Below, in pieces: positions 1 through 9,544 of a stretch of 64,000 bases of DNA. Source of the DNA: Bacillota bacterium (GTDB lineage: Bacteria > Bacillota > Clostridia > SK-Y3). The notes under the pieces are model-generated. The model was not told the origin of the DNA and searched no databases. It saw only the letters and a program-made list of their open reading frames with translations. The translations under genes were made by a program, and so were the position numbers. Each line of letters opens with the position of its first letter. Position 1 is the stretch's first letter. The stretch spans positions 1-64,000 of the forward strand of contig JAKSBV010000282.1 in assembly GCA_022360955.1 (NCBI GenBank). Reading direction: 5' to 3'.

Positions 1-189
1 AACTGTCCACTGTCAACTGTCCACTGTCCACTGTCCACTATCCACTGTCCACTATCCACTATCCACTGTCCACTATCCACTATCCACTGTCCACTGTCAA
101 CTATCCACTATCCACTGTCAACTGTCAACTGTCCACTGTCAACTGTCCACTGTCCACTGTCAACTGTCCACTGTCCACTGTCAACTATC
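1..189. repeat. Perfect 7-bp tandem array (27 units)
   Basis: The first 189 bases read as 27 consecutive 7-mers of the form [A/C]ACT[A/G]TC with no insertion or deletion. All variation is at unit positions 1 and 5, giving four unit types (AACTGTC, CACTGTC, CACTATC, AACTATC). The array probably continues left of the window. Its right end runs through the stop codon of the neighbouring minus-strand gene. A shorter array of the same unit lies at 59814-59855. Confidence 0.95.
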
Positions 190-2310
190 TTCCTCCCGCA
201 TCAATATGAAATACAACAAACTGAATATTAAAAAAATATTAGCCGTTGCAGCCACTACAACCCCTGAATCGTTCACCAGCATGCCTATTATACTGGCAAC
301 CACAATCGCATACCATCCCACCGAAAAACTGCTGTATTTGCTCAAGAATTGATGCAATAAGCCTTTAGGTTTCAGCAGCAGTACGATAATGACAAGAACA
401 GATACCAATAATACCCTGCTCCATATTGTCCATCTTAACAATTTCAAGTTCATGGCCATCTTTCGCCCAATAATATCTAAAATGACCTGAAAACCTTGCT
501 GCTCAAACGTGATAATGGCTTTGGCCAGATGAGATTTTTGAGCAGAAAAATAAATATCATAGACAGCAAAAGCACTCACAACCAAAATCATTACACCTAT
601 AATGCCTAAGACATTTTTTACACTAAGTTTTTTACGGTATATATTCAGAACTGCAAACCCAAAAGCAACGGTTGCCGTAATGGTTCCACCGACATTGGCA
701 CCAAATGCCGATAACCCGATGATGGGAATAACGCATATAAAGATAAGCATACCGATCCATTTGGGAAGTATTTTTTTATAAACCAACGGTACAACAGCCA
801 GCAAAACAGCCGCTATTAATATCCCCATATATTCGTTGCCCAATCCGTAGTATCGTGCTCCAATCACCGCATCGTAGCCTAGCAAGGAAGACTTATTTAA
901 CGGACCCTGCATTATCAAATCCACCAAAATGACAACGGCAGTTATCACCGATATACATATCATTCTTGTATGATGGTGTCTGCAAAGCTTGTAAATACCG
1001 TAAGCGGCAGCACTGTTGAACACTATTAACAAGACAACGTAAACCGCAAGACTGTCGATATGCAGCAGCGGCATCATAAACAATGAAAAAGGACATATGA
1101 GTATAAATAGTATGAATGCTCGCAATATCTTAGGAATATGGCGTGAAACAGGGAGTGAGGCGCGGGGAGAAAAAATGGCATACTTTTTGGGCAGAAGAAA
1201 TAAGATTAACGTCAGCAGCAGCAGGACGATTTGTAATGTTATGTAACCTTGCAGCACAACGCCTCTATTTTTGGCGTTGAAGGCGGTCAGATTATGTAAA
1301 GCCGTCACTTTATCTATGTTCCGGTTACTTGCTTTTACTTGTACAGGTTCCCCGGTTACCTGTTCCAGCCTTCCGTCAAAAAAACGGGCAATGGCAGGCG
1401 CAATGTCAATATTGCCGACAATCCCCGGTCTGCGAGTGGTATCAGATATCAGCAAGCCTTTTTCAATGCCTTTTCCCCAAAAAACAACCGGTGTAAGCCT
1501 CCTGCCTTGTTTGGCGTCATGGGCATTATAATGGGGCGATAACACAATCAACAAGGTAGGGTCCTCTCCTATCACATTGACTATCTTTCTTATCAGTACG
1601 TTGACATTTCTCAACACAAACCCTTTATCAACGTCAAAAGGGTCCGGGCTGCCGGACGCCCATTTTGAAATATTGCCCGTGTCCAGTACAAGCAAATGGT
1701 TTTGACGATATTTTTCCTCAAATGCGTCAAAAAGGACATCAAAATCCGTTATGGCCTGTCCTATTTCTCCGTCATCGATCACACCATTGCTGTCCATTGC
1801 AGTCAAAGCCCCCGGCGCATAGTGCCTGTCCTCAAACACCTGACTGCCTATGACTGCCGTTTTTAACCCTTTTCCGCGAAAAAAGTCTCCTAATGCCCCA
1901 ATACGCACATTATAGGAATTGTCATTGTTAAATTGCACAATATCATCTATATTTTGAACAAATAAAAACGGGGCATTTTTGACAACCGTACAATGCTCCC
2001 ATAAGGCATCTGCCCTAGTCCCCCATCCTAATGTGGCATGGGCCCGGATCGTATCCGATTTGCCGAAGCCTCTTGTATTCATAAGGCCTATCGCACCATT
2101 TTCCATCAGATCCCTGATATGATGCGTATTCTTAAATTCTTCAAAATTCGTAAAATTCACAATAACAACAACAGCTTTTCTATGTTCCTGCTGTTCGGCA
2201 TGAACGATAGAAAAGCTAAAAAAAACAACGAAAACGGCAATCAACCCTCTTAGGACATTATACTTGCTTATTTTTAAGATAATTTTTAACAAGCTCCTCC
2301 AACAACTCAT
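181..2310 (-). CDS. Alkaline-phosphatase-like multi-spanning membrane protein
   Basis: A 709-residue protein with an N-terminal hydrophobic signal or anchor (about 18-38), an extracytoplasmic domain (about 45-335) and about nine to ten membrane segments (about 355-705). The outer domain resembles the alkaline phosphatase superfamily: [30 protein letters not shown] and [14 protein letters not shown] are in the order expected of its metal-site region, but I cannot confirm every ligand. The ATG at 2310 has AGAAGGA nine bases upstream and overlaps the end of ireB by 53 bases, suggesting coupled translation. The last two codons and the TGA stop are made of the 7-bp repeat. The substrate is unknown. 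Confidence 0.75.
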   Translation of the reverse strand: MSCWRSLLKIILKISKYNVLRGLIAVFVVFFSFSIVHAEQQEHRKAVVVIVNFTNFEEFKNTHHIRDLMENGAIGLMNTRGFGKSDTIRAHATLGWGTRADALWEHCTVVKNAPFLFVQNIDDIVQFNNDNSYNVRIGALGDFFRGKGLKTAVIGSQVFEDRHYAPGALTAMDSNGVIDDGEIGQAITDFDVLFDAFEEKYRQNHLLVLDTGNISKWASGSPDPFDVDKGFVLRNVNVLIRKIVNVIGEDPTLLIVLSPHYNAHDAKQGRRLTPVVFWGKGIEKGLLISDTTRRPGIVGNIDIAPAIARFFDGRLEQVTGEPVQVKASNRNIDKVTALHNLTAFNAKNRGVVLQGYITLQIVLLLLTLILFLLPKKYAIFSPRASLPVSRHIPKILRAFILFILICPFSLFMMPLLHIDSLAVYVVLLIVFNSAAAYGIYKLCRHHHTRMICISVITAVVILVDLIMQGPLNKSSLLGYDAVIGARYYGLGNEYMGILIAAVLLAVVPLVYKKILPKWIGMLIFICVIPIIGLSAFGANVGGTITATVAFGFAVLNIYRKKLSVKNVLGIIGVMILVVSAFAVYDIYFSAQKSHLAKAIITFEQQGFQVILDIIGRKMAMNLKLLRWTIWSRVLLVSVLVIIVLLLKPKGLLHQFLSKYSSFSVGWYAIVVASIIGMLVNDSGVVVAATANIFLIFSLLYFILMREEDS

Positions 2311-2521
2311 CTCTCTCTATCCTTCTAATCATACTCCGTGCATTTTTGTGACTGGTTATGTAAGTAGGGTCTCCCGAAAGAATATAGCCTACAATCTGAT
2401 TGATAGGGTTATAACCTTTCTCGTTAAGCGCTTCGTAAACATTGAATATTATCCGGTTTACTTCCTTTTCTCTTTCATTATCCACATTGAATTTTACCGT
2501 TTCATTTTGATTCATTTCCAT
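2258..2521 (-). CDS. ireB: IreB family regulatory phosphoprotein (UPF0297, YrzL)
   Basis: An 87-residue protein matching the IreB/YrzL family: the signature [17 protein letters not shown] and [18 protein letters not shown] are plain. In Enterococcus IreB is a target of the PASTA kinase IreK and affects cephalosporin resistance; the N-terminal ETVKF contains a threonine equivalent, as I recall, to a mapped phosphosite. The ATG at 2521 is chosen because AGGAAGGTGA lies at good spacing; the upstream GTG at 2530 sits inside that site. Usual neighbours alaS and ruvX are absent. The kinase and phosphatase that would act on it are at 51919-54641. Confidence 0.92.
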   Translation of the reverse strand: MEMNQNETVKFNVDNEREKEVNRIIFNVYEALNEKGYNPINQIVGYILSGDPTYITSHKNARSMIRRIERDELLEELVKNYLKNKQV

Positions 2522-2581
2522 CCTACTCACCTTCCTATCATAGTTATATTATTATAATATAACATATAAAATATTTATGCA

Positions 2582-2823
2582 ATATCAACGTATCTAATAT
2601 TTTCCATTTTAATCCGATCGCATAGAGGTAACCTTATGAACCTGAGGTCGGAGGTCAGAGGGCGGAAGGCGGAATATGACCCAACAGGAACACAAGGTGT
2701 CATAAACGGTGGGCGGTTCATTCTCAACTCTCAACCCCCATCTCTCAACGCTCAACTACTTTCCCCTTGGAATGTCGGTTGCTGCAATATATTATACTTC
2801 TAATTTTACAGTGCGATATCTAT
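2582..2823 (-). mobile_element. Dispersed non-coding element, family A, reverse copy
   Basis: Read on the minus strand this stretch starts ATAGATATCGCACTGTAAAA, continues with GTTGAGAGTTGAGAAT, then TTCCGCCTTCCGCCC and GACCTCCGACCTCAG, and ends with a degenerate inverted copy of its start. The order of blocks matches 43576-43813 and 63066-63298. It fills the ireB-pheT gap and holds no plausible gene. It looks like a miniature inverted-repeat element; the far end is decayed. Confidence 0.7.
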
Positions 2824-2880
2824 ATAGTACCGTACTCCAAGCCTTAAGGCGCTTTATCATATCTTCCCAAAACCGGTATC

Positions 2881-5268
2881 CTATTTCCTTAATTGTGCAT
2901 CTAAATTTGTCTCTAATGCATTCAGAATTTTTTCAAATACTTTGTTGACCTCTTCGTCGGTCAGTGTCCTGTCAGCTGCTCTAAACGTAATCGAATAGGC
3001 CACACTCTTCATGCCTGCAGGAATTTGCTCCCCTTTATAGACGTCAAATAGATTCACATCTTCCAGAAGCTTTCCGGAACATCCCTTAATGATATCTTCA
3101 ACCTGTTTTACCAATATTTCATCCTTAATCAGCATTGCAATATCCCTTGTTACAGCGGGATATTTCGGCAGGGGCGTATATTTAGATATCCTGTCGGCAC
3201 AGGCCAGCAGAACACCAAAATCCAGCATGGCAACATAGGAACGCGCCGATATTTCATAGTTTTCCAGTACACTAGGATGTACTTCCCCCATCACCCCCAG
3301 CAGCTTGTCATTTAAAACAATCTTAGCGGTTCTGCCGGGGTGAAACGACGGATCGTCCTGACAGGGCACTACATCATAGTCCCGTATGCCCAACACATGC
3401 AATAATTCTTCTATCGTGCCTTTCAGGTCATAAAAATCAGCATCTCCATACATGCCTATCGTAACCACAAGCTTTTCGTCGGGAAGTTCCTCAACAGGAA
3501 GGGATTTGGGTCTATAGACGGACCCTATTTCAAACAAGCGGACTTGTTTTGCCCTATGGTTATAATTTCTTGCCAATACCTCAAGCATGCTTGACAAGGT
3601 CGTCGTTCTCATAATGCTGTTTTCCTCACCCAGCGGATTCGAAATAGTTACCGCTTTTCTTAAAGCACTGTCTTCGGGTATATTCAAATCGTCAAAGATT
3701 TTAGGACTTGTAAAAGAATAGGTCAAAATTTCCGAAAACCCTTGTGCAATCAAACAATCTTCAATTTTGTCTTCGACAAGCTGCTTATCATTTTTCCCCC
3801 CCAGGGTTGCTTCTCCCGACAAAAGGGTGGACTCAATGTTGTCATAGCCATATATTCTGGCAATCTCTTCTGCGAGATCGGCTTCTCCCTCAATATCTCC
3901 TCTAAAGGAAGGCACCGTCACCTGCATATTTTTTTCATCCACTTCAAAGGCAAGGTTTTGAAGAATTTTAATCATCAATGCCTGGCTGATCTGTGTGCCT
4001 AAGAAGGCGTTGAGTTTTTCGGGGCGCAAGGACAGCCGCACCGGTGCTTTATGGCTATAATCCACATCAATCATCTCGCTTACAACTTCTCCCGCTCCCA
4101 GTTCGGCAATCAGCTGACAAGCTCTGTTCAGTGCTTTCCCGACATTCTGAACATCCAGCCCTTTTTCGAATCGTGCCGAAGACTCCGTTCTCAGACCCAG
4201 TTTTTTGGCTGTCAATCTCACGGAACTGCCCAAAAAATTCGCCGATTCAAACAGAATTGTGTTTGTATCCTCCGTTACTTCAGAGTTTTCTCCGCCCATT
4301 ACACCGGCAACGGCAACAGGCTTTTGGCCGTCGGCAATCACAAGCATACTGCTGTCCAAGGCCCGTTCCTGTCCGTCCAAGGTGCATATGGTTTCACCTT
4401 CGGCGGCCCTCCGCACAATAATCTTATGTCCGGCTAAGTTATTCAAGTCGAACGCATGCATAGGCTGACCGTATTCCAACATCACATAATTGGTGATATC
4501 TACAATGTTATTAATTGCCCTCACGCCACAGGCCCTCAACTTGTTCTGCATCCATCGCGGCGAAGGCTCAATTTTAACATTTTTGATTATTCTCGCAGCA
4601 TAGCGCGGGCATAGTTCTTGGTCCAACACTTCTACCGTCGCATGGTCATGTGCATTTCCTCCGATTTCCCGAACCGCTATATCCGGTTCACTAAAGGTCT
4701 GGTCGAAGGTAACCGCAGTTTCCCTCGCCAACCCTAACACACTCAAGCAATCGGGACGATTGGAGGTAATCTCGAATTCTACAATATTCTCATTGAGTCC
4801 TAATATTTCTCTAGCATCTTTTCCAACAGGATACTCCCCATCCAAAATCAAGATACCATCTTCCGGAGCACCGGGATAATCCTCTTTTGTTAATCCCAGT
4901 TCTCCGATCGAACACATCATACCGTTGGATTCGACACCACGCAGTTTTGTTTTTTTTATTTTGAAACCACCGGGCAATGTGGCACCGCTTAGGGCTACGG
5001 GGATATAATCTCCTGCATTGACATTTGTCGCACCGGTCACAATTTGCACCTGTCCGTCCCCCGCGTCCACCTGACAGACCACCAACTTGTCTGCGTCGGG
5101 ATGCCGATCTATCGATATAATCTTGCCCACCACTACATTCTGAATATCTTCTCCGACATTTTCGATTCCTTCCACTTTTGAACCGGACATGGTCAATGCA
5201 GAAGCATACTCTTCCGGCGAACATTCTATCTCAACATACTCTTTCAACCAACTCATCGGAACTTTCAC
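2881..5268 (-). CDS. pheT: Phenylalanyl-tRNA synthetase beta subunit
   Basis: This 795-residue protein has the normal length and order of PheT: a tRNA-binding OB fold near residues 40-150, the B3/4 editing region, the B5 domain, the core domain and a C-terminal FDX-ACB anticodon-binding domain (KYPAVTRDIAMLI). With PheS it forms the (alpha-beta)2 enzyme charging tRNA-Phe and clearing mischarged tyrosine. The start is GTG with AAAGGAG nine bases upstream. It follows pheS by about 200 bases and should share the T-box-controlled transcript. Confidence 0.97.
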   Translation of the reverse strand: MKVPMSWLKEYVEIECSPEEYASALTMSGSKVEGIENVGEDIQNVVVGKIISIDRHPDADKLVVCQVDAGDGQVQIVTGATNVNAGDYIPVALSGATLPGGFKIKKTKLRGVESNGMMCSIGELGLTKEDYPGAPEDGILILDGEYPVGKDAREILGLNENIVEFEITSNRPDCLSVLGLARETAVTFDQTFSEPDIAVREIGGNAHDHATVEVLDQELCPRYAARIIKNVKIEPSPRWMQNKLRACGVRAINNIVDITNYVMLEYGQPMHAFDLNNLAGHKIIVRRAAEGETICTLDGQERALDSSMLVIADGQKPVAVAGVMGGENSEVTEDTNTILFESANFLGSSVRLTAKKLGLRTESSARFEKGLDVQNVGKALNRACQLIAELGAGEVVSEMIDVDYSHKAPVRLSLRPEKLNAFLGTQISQALMIKILQNLAFEVDEKNMQVTVPSFRGDIEGEADLAEEIARIYGYDNIESTLLSGEATLGGKNDKQLVEDKIEDCLIAQGFSEILTYSFTSPKIFDDLNIPEDSALRKAVTISNPLGEENSIMRTTTLSSMLEVLARNYNHRAKQVRLFEIGSVYRPKSLPVEELPDEKLVVTIGMYGDADFYDLKGTIEELLHVLGIRDYDVVPCQDDPSFHPGRTAKIVLNDKLLGVMGEVHPSVLENYEISARSYVAMLDFGVLLACADRISKYTPLPKYPAVTRDIAMLIKDEILVKQVEDIIKGCSGKLLEDVNLFDVYKGEQIPAGMKSVAYSITFRAADRTLTDEEVNKVFEKILNALETNLDAQLRK

Positions 5269-5469
5269 GATTATTAACTCCTTTCACACATTAGTAGTTC
5301 GGCGTAGAAGCTTTCATCCAAACTATAACCAAATATTAATAGTATTATGTCATTTTCCGGAATATGAGATCCAACAGCTCAGTCCAAAGCTTGAAATCCG
5401 GCAGCAAAAGATGATACTACCGCTCGGCACTAACATCTCCGAACTCCCAACTCCAAACCCCAGACTAAT

Positions 5470-6489
5470 CTAAAATTGTCTCAAGAACCGAATATCATTT
5501 TCATAGAACAGCCGAATATCCTTGATACCGTATTTCATCATGACCATTCTTTCCAATCCCATCCCGAAAGCAAATCCGCTATACACTTCCGGATCGATTC
5601 CGCCGTATTGCAATACTTTCGGATGTACCAGACCCGAACCGAGGATTTCTATCCATCCTTCTCCTTTGCATATTCTGCACCCTGAACCTCCACAGGCAAA
5701 GCAGGACACATCCATTTCCGCACTGGGTTCGGTGAATGGAAAATAATGGGGCCTGAAGCGCACCTTTGATTGGCTGCCAAACAACCTCTTTGCAAAGATT
5801 TCTAACGTTCCCTTCAAATCTCCCATTGTTACATTTTTATCCACGACTAAGCCTTCCAGCTGATGAAATACCGGCGAATGTGTAGCATCTACCGCATCGG
5901 AACGGTAAACCCTTCCAGGAGAGATAATGCGGATAGGAGGCTTGCTTTTTTCCATGACCCTGATTTGGACCGGTGAAGTTGCTGTCCTCAATACAATGTT
6001 CTCATTAATATAAAAAGTATCCTGGTCATCTCTGGCCGGATGATTCTCAGGGATATTCAGCGCTTCAAAGTTATAATAATCCAGTTCCAATTCCGGGCCT
6101 TCCGCAATTTCAAAACCCATTCCGATAAAAATATCTTCCAATTCGTTGAGTACCAGGCTAAGGGGATGCTTTTTCCCTAAGCTTTTTCTTTTACCCGGCA
6201 TCGTCACATCAATAACTTCCTGCTTCAATTTTTCTTCTTTTTGCTTTTGGTGCAGCATGGATTTGGCTGCTTCCAATTTGTCTTCTAAATAACACCTGAT
6301 CTCATTGGCCATCTGTCCGATAATCGGTCTCTCTTCTTTGGATAAAGAACCCATTCCTCTAAGAACGGAGGTCAATGCCCCTTTTTTCCCAAGATATTTT
6401 ATTCTTATGTTTTCCAATTCCTGCATGGAGGAAAGGTTAGCCAATGCTTGTTCCGCTTCACCTTTAATGCTTTCAAGTTGCTGTTTCAC
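5470..6489 (-). CDS. pheS: Phenylalanyl-tRNA synthetase alpha subunit
   Basis: A 339-residue class II synthetase catalytic subunit. The N-terminal coiled coil (about 1-90) is followed by the catalytic core with [20 protein letters not shown] (motif 2 region) and [18 protein letters not shown] (motif 3). It forms phenylalanyl-adenylate and transfers it to tRNA-Phe together with PheT. GTG start with GAGGAG upstream. Directly behind a Phe T-box leader and terminator, so expression should rise when tRNA-Phe is uncharged. Confidence 0.97.
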   Translation of the reverse strand: MKQQLESIKGEAEQALANLSSMQELENIRIKYLGKKGALTSVLRGMGSLSKEERPIIGQMANEIRCYLEDKLEAAKSMLHQKQKEEKLKQEVIDVTMPGKRKSLGKKHPLSLVLNELEDIFIGMGFEIAEGPELELDYYNFEALNIPENHPARDDQDTFYINENIVLRTATSPVQIRVMEKSKPPIRIISPGRVYRSDAVDATHSPVFHQLEGLVVDKNVTMGDLKGTLEIFAKRLFGSQSKVRFRPHYFPFTEPSAEMDVSCFACGGSGCRICKGEGWIEILGSGLVHPKVLQYGGIDPEVYSGFAFGMGLERMVMMKYGIKDIRLFYENDIRFLRQF

Positions 6490-6560
6490 GCTTCAAAACT
6501 CCTCTCATATATTTAGTGGGGGTGGGCAGTGAGGAGGGTGCCTGCTCCTCGTTTTACGTA

Positions 6561-6885
6561 TAAAAAACCTTCATCCCCATAGGGACGAAGGCATATTTTC
6601 CGTGGTACCACCCTGATTTTTGAGTACAACAATAAAGCGTTCTACTCAAACACTTAACATCAGATAACGGTTATGACCGGTATTGCCTACTAATCGTCAA
6701 CCTCAAAGAGATGGAGCGGTTTCAAATATTTCTCCCCACTCCCGGCTCCCCACGCCTCACTATTTCAACAATACAACTCCGGAGCGAACTTCGGTTGCAC
6801 TTTTTCCAAAAGTGCTTTCAGCCGGCGGCACTTTCTCTCTGAGGACCAGTTACAACCTACTCTTCTCTTTCATCGTCTTTATCAT
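6561..6885 (-). promoter_or_regulatory. T-box riboswitch, Phe-type, controlling pheST
   Basis: On the minus strand the canonical T-box AGGGTGGTACCACGG lies at 6600-6614, followed by a terminator hairpin (6568-6591, CCTTCGTCCC/GGGGATGAAGG) and a T6 run at 6561-6567. Upstream, Stem I carries the AGAGAAGAGTAGG element near 6857. A candidate specifier UUC (Phe) is at 6786-6788 in GAAGTTCGC. Uncharged tRNA-Phe would pair with the specifier and T-box bulge and favour antitermination. A G-rich intergenic repeat (about 6733-6762) is embedded between Stem I and the antiterminator. Confidence 0.93.
6568..6591 (-). terminator. T-box terminator hairpin of pheST leader
   Basis: A stem of CCTTCGTCCC with GGGGATGAAGG and a short loop, followed on the minus strand by TTTTTTA. 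It overlaps the T-box so that antiterminator and terminator are mutually exclusive. Confidence 0.9.
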
Positions 6886-6901
6886 TTCCAATTTGTGTTG
6901 T

Positions 6902-6930
6902 ATTATAACATACTACGAACGATACGGCAA
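6902..6930 (-). promoter_or_regulatory. Sigma-A promoter for pheST
   Basis: On the minus strand: -35 TTGCCG (6925-6930), 17-bp spacer, -10 TATAAT (6902-6907). It is placed just upstream of Stem I of the T-box, as expected. Confidence 0.85.
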
Positions 6931-6944
6931 GGGGTGCGGCAAAA

Positions 6945-9026
6945 TCATTTTACACTTTTATTTAACGCCTTTATGATTCCTGCGTATAAAGACTCCGCAG
7001 ATTTTTGACGGAATGAATCTTTTTTCAGGTTTTGCATATCCCCATGATTGCTCATAAAAGCTATTTCTGCAATGACTGCCGGCATCTTGGTTTTATTTAA
7101 TACGGCAAGATTCGGTCTCTTTCTTAACCCTTTGTTTGCTGTTCCAAGATATCTTACCATCTCATCCTGTATGATCCTGGCCAGCTCCGCACCCGAAATG
7201 CCATAGGCCGGATTGAAGGATGATGGATAATATAAGGTCATAGAGCCGTCATAATTCGGGTCATGCATTGCGTTATTGTGTATGCTCACAAACAACGAAG
7301 CATTCAGATTATTTGCGTACTTCGCTCTATCTCCCAATTCCACAAATGTATCATTCATTCGTGTCATGTATACCCTAATGCCTGCATCTTTCAGCATCCT
7401 GTATAACCTCAACGAAATATCCAAGTTTAAGTCTTTCTCGTTAACACCTTGATAAATAGCACCAGGATCACGGCCGCCGTGACCGGCATCTATAACCACA
7501 ATCTTATTCTTTGCTTTCGGATCGATCGTCAGGTCAATTTCCGGTTCGTCATCCTTTGAAGGATCATCCGGTTTCATATCTTCCGGATTTGCCGCCTGTA
7601 CTTGTATGGTTGTTTTATCACTATTTTTTTCCGGCTGAACGACATAGCTGTAAGGATTTTTCGAACGAAAGACAAGATCTGTTGTTTCCGTTGCCCCGTC
7701 CTGAATAATATCGATATAGTAAAAATGATTGTCGTTAATATACAATCTTCCCGTGCCCAAATCCACATCGGACATAGGAACGGAAATGGTATATCTATTA
7801 TCGTTCATTTCAATGCTTTCCTTGTAATCGGAATCGGCCATGTTATCATAAATCATAAGCTTTGGCCCCTCCGAATTGCTGTAATACAGATTTTTATACG
7901 GCGCATCGGTCAATTCCAACCGAATACCGTCCGACATTTCCTGAAGCTCAAATTGCGGCTGTCCTCCGACATCAACGACCACTCTGGTCATATTTTCGTC
8001 AAACTGACTGTAACGAATGGACTTTACGATATTCTCTTTAATGTTAACTTTTTTCTCCCGCATATCCAATTGGCTGGACGGAATATCTACCACAATCCTG
8101 TCAGGATTACTCAGCCTGAAAATATTGGGTTCTTGCACAAAATCCGTCTTGATATCCACGATATTGCAGTCTTTTGTTTTAGAAAATTCTATGTCGGTAA
8201 CACTGCCGGGCTCACTGCTAAAATTGATATATAGTCGTGTTTTATCCTCGGATAAATCTATGTGGTATCCCGTCCATTCTTTTAAATCTACAACAAATCG
8301 CGTAATATGAGGATTCTTTTCAAATTGAGCGGCCCTTACCTTTGATACTTGGTCGTGCTTAATATCAAAGCTTTTGTCTTCTACGTTTAGAATGGCATTT
8401 TCAATATCGACAACCAATCTTGAAGGTTCCTCCAATTCAAAGGAAGAATACTCCTCTATTGCGCCGTCCGATTCAATCACGATTCTTACCCCGGATTTGC
8501 CAGCCTTGTATTCAATAGCATTAATACGAATATCTTCCTGCGCCTCATCATCTTTTGCAGCATAATCGATCGTAATCAGGCTCTGATCTCCTTGCCATCC
8601 TACCTCCATCCCCAATGTCTCCCCTACAAAACGCGTGGGAATCATCGTCCTGTCATTGATAATCTTTGCAGGTATCTCCATCGCGTACTGCTGTCCGTTT
8701 ACGACAGCAGTTGTACTTTCGATAGCCAGCAAAATCTCCGTATCGTCCATAGAAACCCCTACCTGCGCCTTTTCACCGTTCCATGCTACTGCTGCACCCA
8801 GTTTTTCAAACACAGCTCTGGCAGGTACAACCGAACGATCTTTAAATATCATCGGGGGCACATCTGTCTCTATTCTCTCACCGTTGACCTGAAGAAATGT
8901 AGGACCTGAATGATATGCATGCCATTGCCCGTTATAGTAGTATTCTGTCAAACCTTCTGCAAGCGCCGATGTATTCGTCAATAAAACAATTATACATATT
9001 ACAAAACCCAGCAATTGTTTCGCCAT
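6945..9026 (-). CDS. N-acetylmuramoyl-L-alanine amidase, AMIN and Amidase_3 domains (copy 1)
   Basis: A 693-residue exported wall hydrolase. It has a signal peptide ending near ALAEG, a copper-amine-oxidase-like N domain (about 50-155, MIFKDRSVVPARAVFEKLGA, IINDRTMIPTRFVGETLGM), AMIN-type beta domains (about 165-480), a linker, and a C-terminal Amidase_3 domain. Zinc and catalytic residues are present: DAGHGGRDPG, NEKDLNLD, SIHNNA and AEIAFMSN. It should cut the amide bond between MurNAc and the stem peptide. The ATG at 9026 is preferred over the GTG at 9038 because AGTGAGGTG sits upstream. It is a tandem paralogue of 9545-11623. Confidence 0.93.
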   Translation of the reverse strand: MAKQLLGFVICIIVLLTNTSALAEGLTEYYYNGQWHAYHSGPTFLQVNGERIETDVPPMIFKDRSVVPARAVFEKLGAAVAWNGEKAQVGVSMDDTEILLAIESTTAVVNGQQYAMEIPAKIINDRTMIPTRFVGETLGMEVGWQGDQSLITIDYAAKDDEAQEDIRINAIEYKAGKSGVRIVIESDGAIEEYSSFELEEPSRLVVDIENAILNVEDKSFDIKHDQVSKVRAAQFEKNPHITRFVVDLKEWTGYHIDLSEDKTRLYINFSSEPGSVTDIEFSKTKDCNIVDIKTDFVQEPNIFRLSNPDRIVVDIPSSQLDMREKKVNIKENIVKSIRYSQFDENMTRVVVDVGGQPQFELQEMSDGIRLELTDAPYKNLYYSNSEGPKLMIYDNMADSDYKESIEMNDNRYTISVPMSDVDLGTGRLYINDNHFYYIDIIQDGATETTDLVFRSKNPYSYVVQPEKNSDKTTIQVQAANPEDMKPDDPSKDDEPEIDLTIDPKAKNKIVVIDAGHGGRDPGAIYQGVNEKDLNLDISLRLYRMLKDAGIRVYMTRMNDTFVELGDRAKYANNLNASLFVSIHNNAMHDPNYDGSMTLYYPSSFNPAYGISGAELARIIQDEMVRYLGTANKGLRKRPNLAVLNKTKMPAVIAEIAFMSNHGDMQNLKKDSFRQKSAESLYAGIIKALNKSVK

Positions 9027-9267
9027 ATTGCACCTCACTTCAATTCACCTTTACCCTGGACCACTCTCTAACCTAACATTGCATTTATATACATTTTAGA
9101 AACAATCTCTTGTTGTCACATTCACATAACTAATGTCTAAAGTGTTCTCTAGAAATGTTAAGCATACACGTTCTCTCTTTTTAGCCATTTGATACGGCAT
9201 TTCCAAAAGCTTATCAAACGCACAGGTCCCATTGTTTTGAGTGTAAAATATGTACCGTGTCCGATAT

Positions 9268-9365
9268 ATAGATACCCAACTTTAAAATGGCATTTACATC
9301 TACACAAAAATCGTAGAACTATCGTTGTTTGCGTAAACGTATTTTTAGGTTGCAGTTGGTTATCC
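9268..9365. mobile_element. Dispersed non-coding element, family B (copy 1)
   Basis: Contains GCATTTACATCTACACAAAA and, further on, GTATTTTTAGGTTGCAG, both closely matched at 34213-34293. Its ends ATAGATACCCAACTTTAAA and GGTTGCAGTTGGTTATCC are imperfect inverted copies. Confidence 0.55.
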
Positions 9366-9498
9366 TAACCGGGTGCGTCTGATATCTCTTATCCGACATT
9401 ATATCATTTTTTTCGCCGCCAATAGGCCTAATAACACGATTTGTAAAAAAATCGTAAAACATCTGTAATAAAAAAGGCTTTGCTGTTTGATGGCATAA

Positions 9499-9537
9499 AA
9501 AAACACCCTGCCAAATGGGCTAAGGTGTTTTTTATGC
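9499..9537 (-). terminator. Rho-independent terminator after amidase copy 2
   Basis: AAAAAACACC paired with GGTGTTTTTT around a CTGCCAAATGGGCTAA loop region that can itself extend the stem. On the minus strand it ends in a T run, just behind the stop of the gene at 9545. Confidence 0.8.
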
Positions 9538-9544
9538 TATGGAA

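Larger units (their letters stand above)
9039..9544. other. 506-bp gap between the two amidase genes
   Basis: No plausible gene. It holds an inverted repeat TTTGATA/TATCAAA (about 9187-9217), a family B element (9268-9365) and the terminator of the upstream amidase (9499-9537). Confidence 0.6.

Noticed and set aside
1-189. CRISPR array
   Set aside because: Units are 7 bp with no spacers, and no cas genes are present.
4811-5224. A 137-codon minus-strand frame within pheT
   Set aside because: An out-of-frame shadow of the PheT tRNA-binding domain, rich in Arg/Cys from frame shift.
7602-8234. A 210-codon plus-strand frame opposite amidase copy 1
   Set aside because: Antisense to clear AMIN coding sequence. 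Similar plus-strand frames occur opposite copy 2, as expected for a duplicated gene and not for a real second gene.
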